Assembly (NCBI RefSeq): GCF_004342025.1
Contig: NZ_SLWN01000020.1
Location: forward strand, 62,001 to 126,000
Reading direction: 5' to 3'
Source: Kribbella steppae
GTDB lineage: Bacteria > Actinomycetota > Actinomycetes > Propionibacteriales > Kribbellaceae
Length of the DNA: 64,000 nt
A program made the position numbers and the translations under genes. The notes beneath the pieces were generated by a model, which saw only the letters and a list, made by a program, of their open reading frames with translations, ran no database searches and was not told the origin of the DNA. Below, piece by piece: positions 15,604 through 23,717 of the stretch; positions within the stretch are counted from its first letter, which is position 1, and the number at the start of each line of letters is the position of its first letter.

Positions 15604-16781
15604 CGGGCAGCCTCCTCGTACCGGCGGGCCACTCGGGATCCGATGCCGCAGTAGATCTCGTGCGGGATGGTGCCGGCCCAATCGGCCCAGTCCTGGGCGG
15701 TCGGCTCTCCTCGCGACCCGTCGCCGAAGATCGTCACCGGCTCACCTGCTTCGACCGGCAGCTCGCCGGCATCCACAACGAACTGGTCCATCGCGATCCG
15801 CCCGATCACAGGCATCCGGACGCCCCTGCACAGCACGCTCGCTTGTCCGGTGGAGATTCGCGGAATGCCGTCGGCGTACCCGAGCGGAACCAGTGCCACC
15901 GTCGTGTCGCGATCCGCGATGAAGTCATGTCCGTACGAAACCCCTTCACCTATGCGGACCCGCCGTACCTGGATTAGCTTGCTCATCAGCCGCATCGTCG
16001 GCCGCAGCCCGATGTTCAGCTCGTCGATGCCGTACAACCCGGCCCCGATCCGGGCCAGATCGCAGTCGGGTGCATCCAGCGTGATGGCCCCGGCAGAGTT
16101 GGCCAGGTGTACGACGCTGGGCCGCAGACCGGCCCGTCGAGCCAGGACCACGCCGGTGCGGAGCAGTTGCAACTGCCTGCGGCTCTGGACGGCATCTTGC
16201 GAGTCACCGTGTGAGAGGTGCGACCAGATGCCGCGGACCGTGAGGGCGCCGAGTGCTTCGTAGTGTGCAGCGGCTCGGGTGAGTTCGATCCACTGGTCGG
16301 GTGCGCTGCCGGATCGATGCAGGCCGGTGTCGAGTTTGAGCTGGACGTGGTGGACCGACGGGTTCGAGACCACGCGCTGCAGTTCGGCGACCGTCGAGAC
16401 GCTCACGTCGACGTCGACATCGCCGAGCAGCATGAGCTCGGCGGCGTCGTACAGCCAAGTCAGGATCGGCACGATCAACCCGGCGGCCCGCAGTTGCAGC
16501 GCTTCCTCGGCGCGGGCGACGCCGAGCCAGATCGCGCCGGCCTCGACGGCCGCACGGGCAACGGGTACGGCGCCGTGGCCGAAGGCGTCCGCCTTGACCA
16601 CGGCCATGACGCCCTGTGGGACGAGGCGGCGGAAGGTGCGGACGTTGTCGCGAACCGCCGAGAGGTCGACGACCGCCTCGGACAGGCCGGCCATCTCACG
16701 GACTGCCGGCCCACGGACTGCAGTCCCACGGACTGCCGGGCGGTGGCGGGTCGGGCTCTGGACCAGGGTCATAGCCGTCAT
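15600..16781 (-). CDS. alr: Alanine racemase
   Basis: This PLP enzyme of about 393 residues interconverts L- and D-alanine. The Schiff-base lysine is K63 in VVKADAFGHG and the catalytic tyrosine lies in GVSYGHDF; GRIAMDQF is also conserved. The N-terminus carries an unusual 25-30 residue extension that includes three in-frame 15-bp tandem repeats (16697-16741). The ATG at 16781 is chosen; a TTG at 16796 and an ATG at 16772 are alternatives. It is the first gene of the alr-ddl-vanX operon and divergent from a CGNR-type regulator. Confidence 0.92.
   Translation of the reverse strand: MTAMTLVQSPTRHRPAVRGTAVRGPAVREMAGLSEAVVDLSAVRDNVRTFRRLVPQGVMAVVKADAFGHGAVPVARAAVEAGAIWLGVARAEEALQLRAAGLIVPILTWLYDAAELMLLGDVDVDVSVSTVAELQRVVSNPSVHHVQLKLDTGLHRSGSAPDQWIELTRAAAHYEALGALTVRGIWSHLSHGDSQDAVQSRRQLQLLRTGVVLARRAGLRPSVVHLANSAGAITLDAPDCDLARIGAGLYGIDELNIGLRPTMRLMSKLIQVRRVRIGEGVSYGHDFIADRDTTVALVPLGYADGIPRISTGQASVLCRGVRMPVIGRIAMDQFVVDAGELPVEAGEPVTIFGDGSRGEPTAQDWADWAGTIPHEIYCGIGSRVARRYEEAAR
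16697..16741. repeat. Three 15-bp tandem repeats inside the alr 5' end
   Basis: Three adjacent imperfect copies of a 15-mer starting CACGGACTGC encode the near-repeats AVRG(P/T) and PAVRE in the N-terminal extension of alanine racemase. The unit is a multiple of three, so copy-number change would keep the frame. Confidence 0.75.
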
Positions 16782-16910
16782 TGTTGTTTCCGGCAATCAT
16801 CGACTTCATCGGTTCGAGGACGGATGTGTCCCTACGACCCTGGTATGACCACCTCCTCCAGAGGAATGAAATCGTCCGGCGCGCCGAACTTCTCGCGTCA
16901 TACTGGATGG

Positions 16911-17453
16911 GTGGAGGCCACGGATCATCTGAAGGCGTCGCTGGTCGCGGCGATCGCGTTGGGCAACACCTTCGGATCCGCCTGGCGACAGGGCCGTCCG
17001 GCCGCGGAGCCGGATGCGGCCGCTGTGCACGACGTACTGCGGCTGACGACCAACCTACCGGTCGAGGTGGACGCCGCCGCTTTCGCTTCGGGTGGTCGGC
17101 GCTTGTACGACGCTCTGGGCCACCTACCCGAAGGCGAGGTCGATGCGGCGGTTCAGGTGGTGAACGAGCTGCTGAAGGCGACGAAGGCGGCGCCACAGCT
17201 GACCCGGCAAGAGAACTCGCCCTGGCACCTGCACTTCGGGGATCCGGACGAAGCGACCGGCTGGATCGCGGAGTTCGCGACCGCGACCGCCATGTTGCTC
17301 GGCAGTGATGACGTCCATCGGCTGCGCCGGTGCGAGGCGACCCGATGCGAGGACCTTTTCCTGGACTCGACCCGGAGCCGCACCCAGCGGTTCTGCTCAG
17401 CGGCCTGCCAGAACCGCACCAAGGTGGCCGCCCACCGCGCCCGCACCGCCTGA
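16911..17453 (+). CDS. CGNR zinc-finger protein, putative regulator
   Basis: This 180-residue protein has the two-part structure of the ABATE/CGNR family. An N-terminal domain comes first (residues 1-130), then a C-terminal zinc finger with C141, C146, C162 and C166 in CEATRCEDLFLDSTRSRTQRFCS, followed by the Arg-rich NRTKVAAHRAR. Family members are presumed stress-related transcription factors. The GTG at 16911 is preferred; an upstream in-frame ATG lies at 16845. It is divergent from alr-ddl-vanX, which may be its target. The last 57 bases overlap the convergent acetyltransferase gene. Confidence 0.82.
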   Translation: MEATDHLKASLVAAIALGNTFGSAWRQGRPAAEPDAAAVHDVLRLTTNLPVEVDAAAFASGGRRLYDALGHLPEGEVDAAVQVVNELLKATKAAPQLTRQENSPWHLHFGDPDEATGWIAEFATATAMLLGSDDVHRLRRCEATRCEDLFLDSTRSRTQRFCSAACQNRTKVAAHRARTA

Positions 17454-18074
17454 TCCCTTCGCGGTCACCATGGTTGCTTCCGGCAACCAGCCGAGCTTGC
17501 GGTAGAGGTGCACGCCTTCCACCGTTGCCATCAACAAGCCCGACTCGGCGCCCCGCTCGATCGCGCGCCGGTTCAGCGCGCCCATCACCACACTGCCCAG
17601 CCCGCGCCGCCGATGCGCCGGATCGGTCTGGATGTCGTGCATCACCGCATCATTGTCGACAATCGACGCCATGCCCCGTGCCGCGATCGTGCCGTCCGCC
17701 GCGAGGATCCGCACGGACTCCAGCGGTCCTTCCGAGGTGATCTCCAGCTCGTACGACGAAGTCCCCGGCTGAGGGTGATCGCGCAGCTCGATCGACATCA
17801 GCATCTTCTGCTCCGCGAACGGCTCGAGCCCCGTGTCGGTCAACCGTCGGGCCACCTCGTCACCGTGCTGCGTGGTCACGGTCAGCCAGACATCCTCGAT
17901 CGTCCCGGCCGCCAGTCGGTCCACGACCGCGGGTTCGTCCGTCAGCGCGAACAGCTCCCGCTCGCGCCCCGGCAATCGCAGGACGACGGCCAATGCGTCG
18001 TCGTACTCGATCGCCGGTTCCAGCCCCCGGCACAGCCGCCAGCCCTCGACCCATCGCCTCAACAGCTCGCTCAT
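17397..18074 (-). CDS. GNAT-family N-acetyltransferase
   Basis: This is a 225-residue acetyl-CoA-dependent transferase. The acetyl-CoA loop is visible as IQTDPAHRRRGLGSVVMGALNRRA, followed by GLLMATVEGVHLYRKLGW (beta bulge and C-terminal strand). The first 90 residues form a separate N-terminal part often found in such proteins. The C-terminus has a Gly/Ala-rich tail that is encoded antisense to the end of the CGNR gene. The substrate is unknown. Confidence 0.85.
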   Translation of the reverse strand: MSELLRRWVEGWRLCRGLEPAIEYDDALAVVLRLPGRERELFALTDEPAVVDRLAAGTIEDVWLTVTTQHGDEVARRLTDTGLEPFAEQKMLMSIELRDHPQPGTSSYELEITSEGPLESVRILAADGTIAARGMASIVDNDAVMHDIQTDPAHRRRGLGSVVMGALNRRAIERGAESGLLMATVEGVHLYRKLGWLPEATMVTAKGSGGAGAVGGHLGAVLAGR

Positions 18075-18084
18075 GCCGTCGAGT

Positions 18085-18114
18085 GTAACTGTTTAATCGA
18101 GAATAGTCAGTTAC
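18085..18114. terminator. Dyad at the 3' end of the ROK gene
   Basis: GTAACTG (18085-18091) and CAGTTAC (18108-18114) form a perfect seven-base inverted repeat around a 16-base A/T-rich spacer. It spans the ROK stop codon and lies just before the acetyltransferase start (18074). It may end the ROK message or act as an operator for the acetyltransferase gene. Confidence 0.35.
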
Positions 18115-19255
18115 CGCGTCCGAGGACGAAGGTCTGGATGGCGACGACCGCGGCGCCGCGGGCCCATTCGGTGAAGTCGGCGGGCTGCAGGACCATCCGC
18201 AGTTCCGCGGCGGACGGGTGGCGGTCGGCGTGCAGCCCGGCGAGCAGTTCGTCGTGGGCGACCTCGGCGAGCCGGACGCCCTCACCGCCGAGCACCACCA
18301 GCTCGGGCATGGTGAAGTTCGCGGCGGCTGCGATGAGTCGGCCCAGTGCACGGCCGGCCCTGCTGACCACCGGGTGCGCCGCAACGTCGCCCTTGGCGGC
18401 GAGGTCGAGGCATTCCTCGTAGTCGACGGGCCGTCCGAGCACACTGCCGACCTGTCCGGTGATGGCGCCGACGGTCAGCAGGCTCAGTGCGCACCCGTGG
18501 TGACCGCGGTCGCAGCGCGGCCCGTCCGGAACGAGGGGGTGATGGCCGATCAGGCCGATGCTCGTGTCGGGGCTGTCGACAGTCCGGTTGTGGAGGACCA
18601 GTCCGTACCCGACCCCGACCCCGATGGTCAGCAACACGAAGCGGTCGGAGCCGCGGCCGGCGCCGAACCAGTGCGTCGCCTCGGTCAGCGCGTTGAGATC
18701 GTTCGCCACGACGACGGGGGTGTCGGTGCCGGCCGCGAGAATCTCGCCGAGCGGTACGTCGACCCAGTTCAGATACGGTCCCCAGCGGACCTCGGACCTG
18801 TCCGTCACCCGACCGCCCACGGTCACGCCGAGGCCGGTGATCGGGCGCTGCCCGGGCACCTGGACGGCGAGGTCGTCGGCCAGTTCGAGGACGAGCCGGG
18901 ACACGGCGGACGGAGTGTGGTCGATGAGCGGACGCTCCGCGCTCGCGATCACCTCGGCACGCAGCGTCGTCAGGACGCCGATCGCGGTGTCACCGGTGAG
19001 TTTGATGCCGACGAAGTGATGGGTGGCCGGATCGAGGTCGAGCGGTTGCGACGGGCGGCCGACGCGGGCGTCCGTCGGTCCGGCGGTCACCTCGACAAGC
19101 AGACCGGATTCCACCATCGGCTTGGTCAAACGGGTCAGACTGCCAGGCGACAAACCCACCCGGCGGGACAGTTCGGCGCGCGACAACGGCCCGTCCAGCA
19201 GGATTTCCAGCGCCACCTGCCGCGACGGACCGGTCAATGGTCGCCATTCACCCAC
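18107..19255 (-). CDS. ROK-family transcriptional regulator
   Basis: This protein has 382 residues. An N-terminal winged helix (LSRAELSRRVGLSPGSLTRLTKPMVESGLL) precedes a sugar-kinase-like ROK domain with the ATP-fold segments GVTVGGRV and ITGxGVGYGLV-like loops. The ROK zinc motif is reduced to CDRGHHGCAL. There is no sugar operon next to it, so its target cannot be named. The GTG at 19255 lies six bases after TACGCT (19267-19262), suggesting a leaderless transcript. Confidence 0.88.
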   Translation of the reverse strand: MGEWRPLTGPSRQVALEILLDGPLSRAELSRRVGLSPGSLTRLTKPMVESGLLVEVTAGPTDARVGRPSQPLDLDPATHHFVGIKLTGDTAIGVLTTLRAEVIASAERPLIDHTPSAVSRLVLELADDLAVQVPGQRPITGLGVTVGGRVTDRSEVRWGPYLNWVDVPLGEILAAGTDTPVVVANDLNALTEATHWFGAGRGSDRFVLLTIGVGVGYGLVLHNRTVDSPDTSIGLIGHHPLVPDGPRCDRGHHGCALSLLTVGAITGQVGSVLGRPVDYEECLDLAAKGDVAAHPVVSRAGRALGRLIAAAANFTMPELVVLGGEGVRLAEVAHDELLAGLHADRHPSAAELRMVLQPADFTEWARGAAVVAIQTFVLGRGN

Positions 19256-19502
19256 GCGCCCAGCGTAACGGTGTCAGGGAAGGCTGGGTTGGACGCCGGG
19301 ACGTGACCCGGTCCGCGGTTCTGGCCGCACAAGCCCCGGCGTCAAGCTCAACCCAACGGTCCGCAGGTGTCGACACAACAAGGCGATGCGGACCACTCGC
19401 GGGCGGAGTACCCAATTCTTCTTGAATTATGCACCCGATGCGCCGGGAAGGCGTTCGCCGGTTTCCTATATTTTCTTAACGTTTCAAACGATTGCTGGAT
19501 TA
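19256..19502. promoter_or_regulatory. A/T-rich intergenic region between ROK and GAF-ANTAR genes
   Basis: This 247-base gap has no convincing gene. Part of it (about 19410-19500) is clearly less G/C-rich than its surroundings. It holds two dyads: AATTC-TTCTT-GAATT (19415-19429) and CGTTT-C-AAACG (about 19479-19489). It probably contains the ROK promoter region and the 3' end of the GAF-ANTAR transcript. Confidence 0.4.
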
Positions 19503-20267
19503 CTAATGGGGGAGTTTGCGGGTGTCGATGAGTTGCTGGGCGACGTCGCGGAGTTTGGTGTTGGTGTCCTGGGAGTAGCGCTTGAGGATGGCGAAGGCTC
19601 GGTCGCCGTCGACGTCGAAGCGTTCCATCAGGATGCCCATGGCCTGGCCGACGAGTTTCCGGGCGTCGACGGCTTGGGCCATGGTCTCCTCGTGGCGGGC
19701 GGAGGCGACCGCGACGGAGGCGTGCCGGGCGAGGATGTGGGCGATCGCCTCGTCGTCCTGGCTGAACGCGTCGGGGATGGCGCTGTAGAGGCCGAGCACG
19801 CCGACCGTCGCGCGGGCACCGTGACCGGTGGTCAGCGGTACGTCGAGGACGCTGCGGACACCGAGAGCGGCGACCTTCTCGGCCCATTCGGGCCAGCGGT
19901 CGTCGGTGAGGGTGTCGCGGATCAGGATCGTTTGCCGATCCCGTAAAGCGGTGACGAGCGGGCCCTGCTGGCTGCTGATCTGCAGGGTGTACACGTCGGC
20001 GACCACGGGGTCGGTCACCGCCGCGACCTCGGGCTGAGAACCGCGGGCGTACAGGGCGACGCCGGCGTAGGTGCAACTGAGCGCCTGCAGGGCGAACTGG
20101 ACGACTGCATCGATCGTCTCGTCCACCCCCGGGGCGTCGTGCAGCTCGATCGCCAGGTGGGCGAACGCGTCAGCCGACGTCGAGGCGAGGTCTTGCTCGG
20201 TCAAGGGGACTCCAGTCGTGCTCGAGCCATCAGGCACCCCTTGGCTGGAGTGATCCTCAGGAGACAT
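19503..20267 (-). CDS. GAF and ANTAR domain protein (putative antiterminator)
   Basis: This 254-residue protein combines a GAF sensor domain (about residues 30-180; FALQALSCTYAGVAL, LTTGHGARATVGVLGLYS) with a C-terminal ANTAR RNA-binding domain (ARKLVGQAMGILMERFDVDGDRAFAILKRYSQDTNTKLRDVAQQL). ANTAR proteins bind paired hexaloop RNA hairpins and prevent transcription termination. Actinomycetes carry many GAF-ANTAR proteins, most with unknown signals. The ATG at 20267 is preceded by TCAGGAGAC on the opposite strand context; its divergent neighbour is nhaA. Confidence 0.9.
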   Translation of the reverse strand: MSPEDHSSQGVPDGSSTTGVPLTEQDLASTSADAFAHLAIELHDAPGVDETIDAVVQFALQALSCTYAGVALYARGSQPEVAAVTDPVVADVYTLQISSQQGPLVTALRDRQTILIRDTLTDDRWPEWAEKVAALGVRSVLDVPLTTGHGARATVGVLGLYSAIPDAFSQDDEAIAHILARHASVAVASARHEETMAQAVDARKLVGQAMGILMERFDVDGDRAFAILKRYSQDTNTKLRDVAQQLIDTRKLPH

Positions 20268-20315
20268 AATGCAGCCCGCACCCCCCAAACTGTTAGCCGG
20301 TCCGGCCCTAGATTT

Positions 20316-20337
20316 TTCTGGGTCCTTGAACCCAGAA
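20316..20337. promoter_or_regulatory. Hairpin in the nhaA leader
   Basis: TTCTGGGT (20316-20323) and ACCCAGAA (20330-20337) make a perfect eight-base stem with a six-base loop, ending 15 bases before the nhaA start. It could be a repressor site or a 5' UTR hairpin that affects translation; the neighbouring GAF-ANTAR gene makes an RNA role worth considering. Confidence 0.4.
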
Positions 20338-20352
20338 CGATACAGTGAATCC

Positions 20353-22230
20353 ATGACGGACTTCTCCGCGCTGCTGAGCGGCCGGACGAGCTGGCGGCGG
20401 GAGATCGCGGCACCGGTTCGTGCCTTCCTGCGGACCGAAGCGGGCAGCTCCGGAGTGCTGGCCGCGGCGATCCTGATCGCGCTGCTCTGGGCCAATCTCG
20501 CACCGGGGATGTACGACGATTTCTGGCGGACCGAGCTGTCGATCGGGCTCGGCAACGACGTGCTCAGGCTGGACCTGCGGGAGTGGATCAACAGCGGCCT
20601 GATGACGCTGTTCTTCTTGGTCGTCGGGCTGGAGGCACGGCGCGAGTTCGACCTCGGCGACCTGCGCGACCGCAGCCGGTTCGTGCTGCCGCTGGCGGCC
20701 GGCGTCACCGGGATGATCCTCCCGGTCCTCATCTACCTGGCCTTCAACGCGGGTGGCGAGGGCGCCCATGGGTGGGGTGTCGCGATGTCGACCGACACCG
20801 CGCTGGCGCTCGGCCTGCTCGCGCTGGTCGGCCGCGGCGTCCCCGATCGCGTCCGGGTGTTCCTGCTGACCGTGTTCGTCGTCGACGACCTGCTCGCGCT
20901 GCTGGTCATCGCCGTCGTCTACAGCGAGAACATCGCCCTCAAACCCCTCGCGCTCGCCCTGCTCTCCTTCGCTGCAGTGGTGGTTCTGGCGGTACTACGG
21001 GTGCGCAAGGCCTGGGCGTACGTCGTACTGGGCGTCCTCACGTGGGCGGCCTTGCTGACCAGTGGTGTCGACCCCGTGGTGGCCGGACTCGCGATCGGTC
21101 TGACGGCGTCGGCGTACTCACCTGGACGTGAGGAGCTCGAGCAGGCGACCGGGCTGTTCCGGCTGTTCCGTGAGCAGCCGACGCCTGAGCTGGCCCGCTC
21201 CGCGACGGTCGGGCTGACCGCGACGATCTCGCCGAACGAGCGTCTGCAGTACCTCTATCACCCGTGGACCAGCTATCTCATCGTCCCGCTGTTCGGCCTT
21301 GCGAACGCCGGCATCCCGATCGATCTGGACTTCCTCGGGCAGGCGTACACGTCGCCGATCACGCTCGGCATCCTGGTCGGGTACGTGGTCGGCAAGCCGG
21401 TCGCGGTGACGGTGGTGTCCTGGCTGCTGACCCGCTTCTCCGGTGGGCGTTACCGGCCGCAGGTCGGCTGGGCGGCGGTTCTCGGCAGCGGCACGATCGC
21501 CGGCATCGGGTTCACAGTCTCCTTGCTGATAGCAACGATCGCGTTCGAAGGACCGTTGCTCGCGGAGGCCAAGCTCGGGCTGCTGTCGGCGGTCGTGGTG
21601 GCGTCGGTGCTGACCTGGCTGGTGTTCCGCGCGGCCAAGCTGCTCTCCCCACCGAAGAAGGCGCTGGCCCTGCTCGGCGACGCGGAGATGTTGGTGGACC
21701 TGATCGATCCGGTCGATCCCGAGCGGGATCACATCCGCGGTCCGGAGACGGCGTCGGTGACCTTGGTGGAGTACGGCGACTTCGAGTGCCCGTACTGCGG
21801 GATGGCCGAAACCGTCGTGCGGGATCTGCTCCGGGACGACGACCTCCGGTACGTCTGGCGTCACCTGCCGCTGAGCGACGTCCATCCGCGGGCGCAGATC
21901 GCGGCCGAGGTGTCCGAGGCGGCGGCCGCGCAGGGTGCGTTCTGGGAGATGCACGATCGGCTGCTCGCGAACCAGGAGAACCTGCAGCCCAAGGATCTGC
22001 TCCGGTACGCCGAGGAGCTCGGGCTGGACCAGGAGCGGTTGCACGAAGAGGTGAAGCGGCACGTGGCGGCGGCGCGGGTCGCGCAGGATATCGAGTCGGC
22101 CGATCTGAGCGGCGTGTCCGGTACGCCGACGTTCTTCATCAACGGGCAGCGGCACTACGGCGCGTACGACGTCGAGACGCTGAAGGCCGCGATCAAGGTC
22201 GCCAGGGCGCGGGCCAAGATCAGTCGCTGA
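20353..22230 (+). CDS. nhaA: NhaA Na+/H+ antiporter fused to a DsbA-like thioredoxin domain
   Basis: This 625-residue membrane protein exchanges Na+ for H+. Residues 1-430 are NhaA with about 11-12 membrane helices; the ion-binding aspartates are D178 and D179 (FVVDDLLAL), with D148 in AMSTDTALAL. After a short linker, residues 455-620 form a DsbA/thioredoxin fold with the active site C479-P-Y-C482 (GDFECPYCGMAE) and the cis-Pro loop SGTPTFFING. This fusion exists in other actinobacteria; the job of the thioredoxin part is unknown. The ATG at 20353 is divergent from the GAF-ANTAR gene. Confidence 0.93.
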   Translation: MTDFSALLSGRTSWRREIAAPVRAFLRTEAGSSGVLAAAILIALLWANLAPGMYDDFWRTELSIGLGNDVLRLDLREWINSGLMTLFFLVVGLEARREFDLGDLRDRSRFVLPLAAGVTGMILPVLIYLAFNAGGEGAHGWGVAMSTDTALALGLLALVGRGVPDRVRVFLLTVFVVDDLLALLVIAVVYSENIALKPLALALLSFAAVVVLAVLRVRKAWAYVVLGVLTWAALLTSGVDPVVAGLAIGLTASAYSPGREELEQATGLFRLFREQPTPELARSATVGLTATISPNERLQYLYHPWTSYLIVPLFGLANAGIPIDLDFLGQAYTSPITLGILVGYVVGKPVAVTVVSWLLTRFSGGRYRPQVGWAAVLGSGTIAGIGFTVSLLIATIAFEGPLLAEAKLGLLSAVVVASVLTWLVFRAAKLLSPPKKALALLGDAEMLVDLIDPVDPERDHIRGPETASVTLVEYGDFECPYCGMAETVVRDLLRDDDLRYVWRHLPLSDVHPRAQIAAEVSEAAAAQGAFWEMHDRLLANQENLQPKDLLRYAEELGLDQERLHEEVKRHVAAARVAQDIESADLSGVSGTPTFFINGQRHYGAYDVETLKAAIKVARARAKISR

Positions 22231-22239
22231 CTGGATCTT

Positions 22240-22263
22240 GTGGCACTAGGGCATTTCTGCCAC
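22240..22263. terminator. Small hairpin after nhaA
   Basis: GTGGCA and TGCCAC (22240-22245 and 22258-22263) form a six-base stem ten bases after the nhaA stop. There is no U tract. It may be a weak terminator or 3' end stabiliser ahead of the rhodanese gene. Confidence 0.35.
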
Positions 22264-22324
22264 TGTCGCGCGGCGAAGAGATGCCCGACGCTGGTGGCTC
22301 CGCTGATCGACAAGGAGCCCCGAG

Positions 22325-22798
22325 ATGCCCGTTGACCTGCACACTTCGGCTGTTCTGCAGACGCCCGCCGCCGAGCGGGACGTGGCCGTCGCGCACTTCG
22401 CCGGCCGCCTGTCGTTCGAGGCCGATGTCTCGGACGTGGCCGCGGACATCGGCGCCGGCGTGACCGGTTGGGTGCTGGTCGACAGCCGGAGCCAGGAGAG
22501 CTGGGACCAGGGTCACGTCCCCGGTGCGATCCACCTGCCGACCCGCGAGATCGCGGCCCGCGCGGCGTCCGTCGTACCGGCGGGTGTGATGGTGGTGACG
22601 TACTGCTGGGGGCCGGGCTGCAACGGTGCGACGAAGGCCGCACTCGAGTTCGCCAAGCTCGGCTATCCGGTCAAGGAGATGATCGGTGGCTTCGAGTACT
22701 GGGCCCGCGAAGGCCTGCCGGTGGAGACCGCCGACGGCATCGAACGCCGCGAGGCCGACCCGCTCACTGCACCTCGCGGGATCGCCTGTGCGTGCTGA
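22325..22798 (+). CDS. Rhodanese-like domain protein
   Basis: This is a single-domain sulfurtransferase-like protein of 157 residues. The rhodanese pattern is visible: VLVDSRSQESWDQGHVPGAIHLP, then the active-site loop YCWGPGCNGATKAAL with C94 as the likely persulfide carrier and a second Cys at 99. An FEYWAREGLPVE C-terminal block follows. The first 40 residues are an N-terminal extension. It ends with two cysteines (ACAC). The sulfur acceptor is not evident. Confidence 0.88.
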   Translation: MPVDLHTSAVLQTPAAERDVAVAHFAGRLSFEADVSDVAADIGAGVTGWVLVDSRSQESWDQGHVPGAIHLPTREIAARAASVVPAGVMVVTYCWGPGCNGATKAALEFAKLGYPVKEMIGGFEYWAREGLPVETADGIERREADPLTAPRGIACAC

Positions 22799-22801
22799 CG
22801 G

Positions 22802-23302
22802 TCAGAGGTTGGCGAGGTAGTCGGCGTTGCCGCGGATAGCGGCCTCGTAGCGCTTGATCTCGGGCGTCCCGAGGCGGTCCGCGATCACCAGGAGCAGGCT
22901 GGCGAGCGCCTTGTCTTTCTGGCCGGCCGCATGCAGGGTGAGCGACTTGAACACCCGCAGCGAGTCGGACTCGGGGAACTCGGCGCACGCCGCCTTGAAG
23001 ACGTCCAGCGACTCGTCGAACCGGTCCAGGTTGCGCAAGGTGCTGCCGTACTGGAGGAGGCACTTGCGCCGCGTCTCGCCGGTCAGGCCGGGCAGGGCGC
23101 GCTCGTAGTACTCGATCGCCTTCTCCTCCTGGCCGTCGGTGTCGTACGAACCGCCGACCTCGTACAGCACATAAGGATTGTCCGGGTGCTCGGTGAGCAG
23201 CTTCTCGAAGAAGTCGATCGTAGGCTGCATGTTCGACCGGTCCCGCCGGGCGAACGCCTCCTCGATCGTCGCCGCCAGTTCAGGAGTCAAATCGGTCGTC
23301 AC
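22802..23302 (-). CDS. Tetratricopeptide-repeat protein
   Basis: This 166-residue all-helical protein has four to five degenerate TPR units, for example NPYVLYEVGGSYDTDGQEEKAIEYYERAL and RKCLLQYGSTLRNLDRFDESLDVFKAA. It is a member of the short soluble TPR proteins common in actinobacteria; it probably mediates protein contacts. GTG start at 23302. It lies 27 bases downstream of the DUF1622 gene on the same strand. Confidence 0.82.
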   Translation of the reverse strand: MTTDLTPELAATIEEAFARRDRSNMQPTIDFFEKLLTEHPDNPYVLYEVGGSYDTDGQEEKAIEYYERALPGLTGETRRKCLLQYGSTLRNLDRFDESLDVFKAACAEFPESDSLRVFKSLTLHAAGQKDKALASLLLVIADRLGTPEIKRYEAAIRGNADYLANL

Positions 23303-23329
23303 AGGTCCATCATGCCAACTCGGGCGGAG

Positions 23330-23710
23330 TCAGGACGGCGATTTGCCGGCTGCTTCGTCCGCAGCAGGTCGTGTCTGCCACGGCCAGGACCCGGAGATCT
23401 CGACCTCGAGGGCGAAGCTGAGCACGGTCCGGATCACCACGATCAGGCCGAGCACCAGCACACTCTCGACGGAGGTGTCGACGATGATCGAGCGAATGAT
23501 GTCGCCGACGATCAGGATCTCCAGGCCGAGCAGGATCACCCGGCCGAGGTTGACCCGCACTCGCTGATAGCTGCCGGTGCGTCTGCGCAGTACGTCGTAC
23601 ACGTAGCGGACCAGGAGGATGCCGAGGCCGATCGCCATGATGAACACGCCGGTGCCCTCGATCACCTGGGCCACATCGGCGAACACAGCCTCGAAGTCCA
23701 CCGTCCACAA
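23330..23710 (-). CDS. DUF1622 integral membrane protein
   Basis: This 126-residue protein has three predicted membrane helices (about 15-37, 58-76 and 83-105). The motif RVRVNLGRVILLGLEILIVGDIIRSIIVD is characteristic of DUF1622 proteins, whose function is not established. The TTG at 23710 is taken; a GTG three codons later is an alternative. It starts seven bases after the FAD oxidase stop, so the two are probably co-transcribed. Confidence 0.82.
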   Translation of the reverse strand: MWTVDFEAVFADVAQVIEGTGVFIMAIGLGILLVRYVYDVLRRRTGSYQRVRVNLGRVILLGLEILIVGDIIRSIIVDTSVESVLVLGLIVVIRTVLSFALEVEISGSWPWQTRPAADEAAGKSPS

Positions 23711-23717
23711 GTACCAG

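Noticed and set aside
14638..16781. Classical vancomycin-resistance (vanHAX) cluster
   Set aside because: There is no vanH dehydrogenase or VanRS, and the ligase omega loop has the Tyr of D-Ala-D-Ala enzymes.
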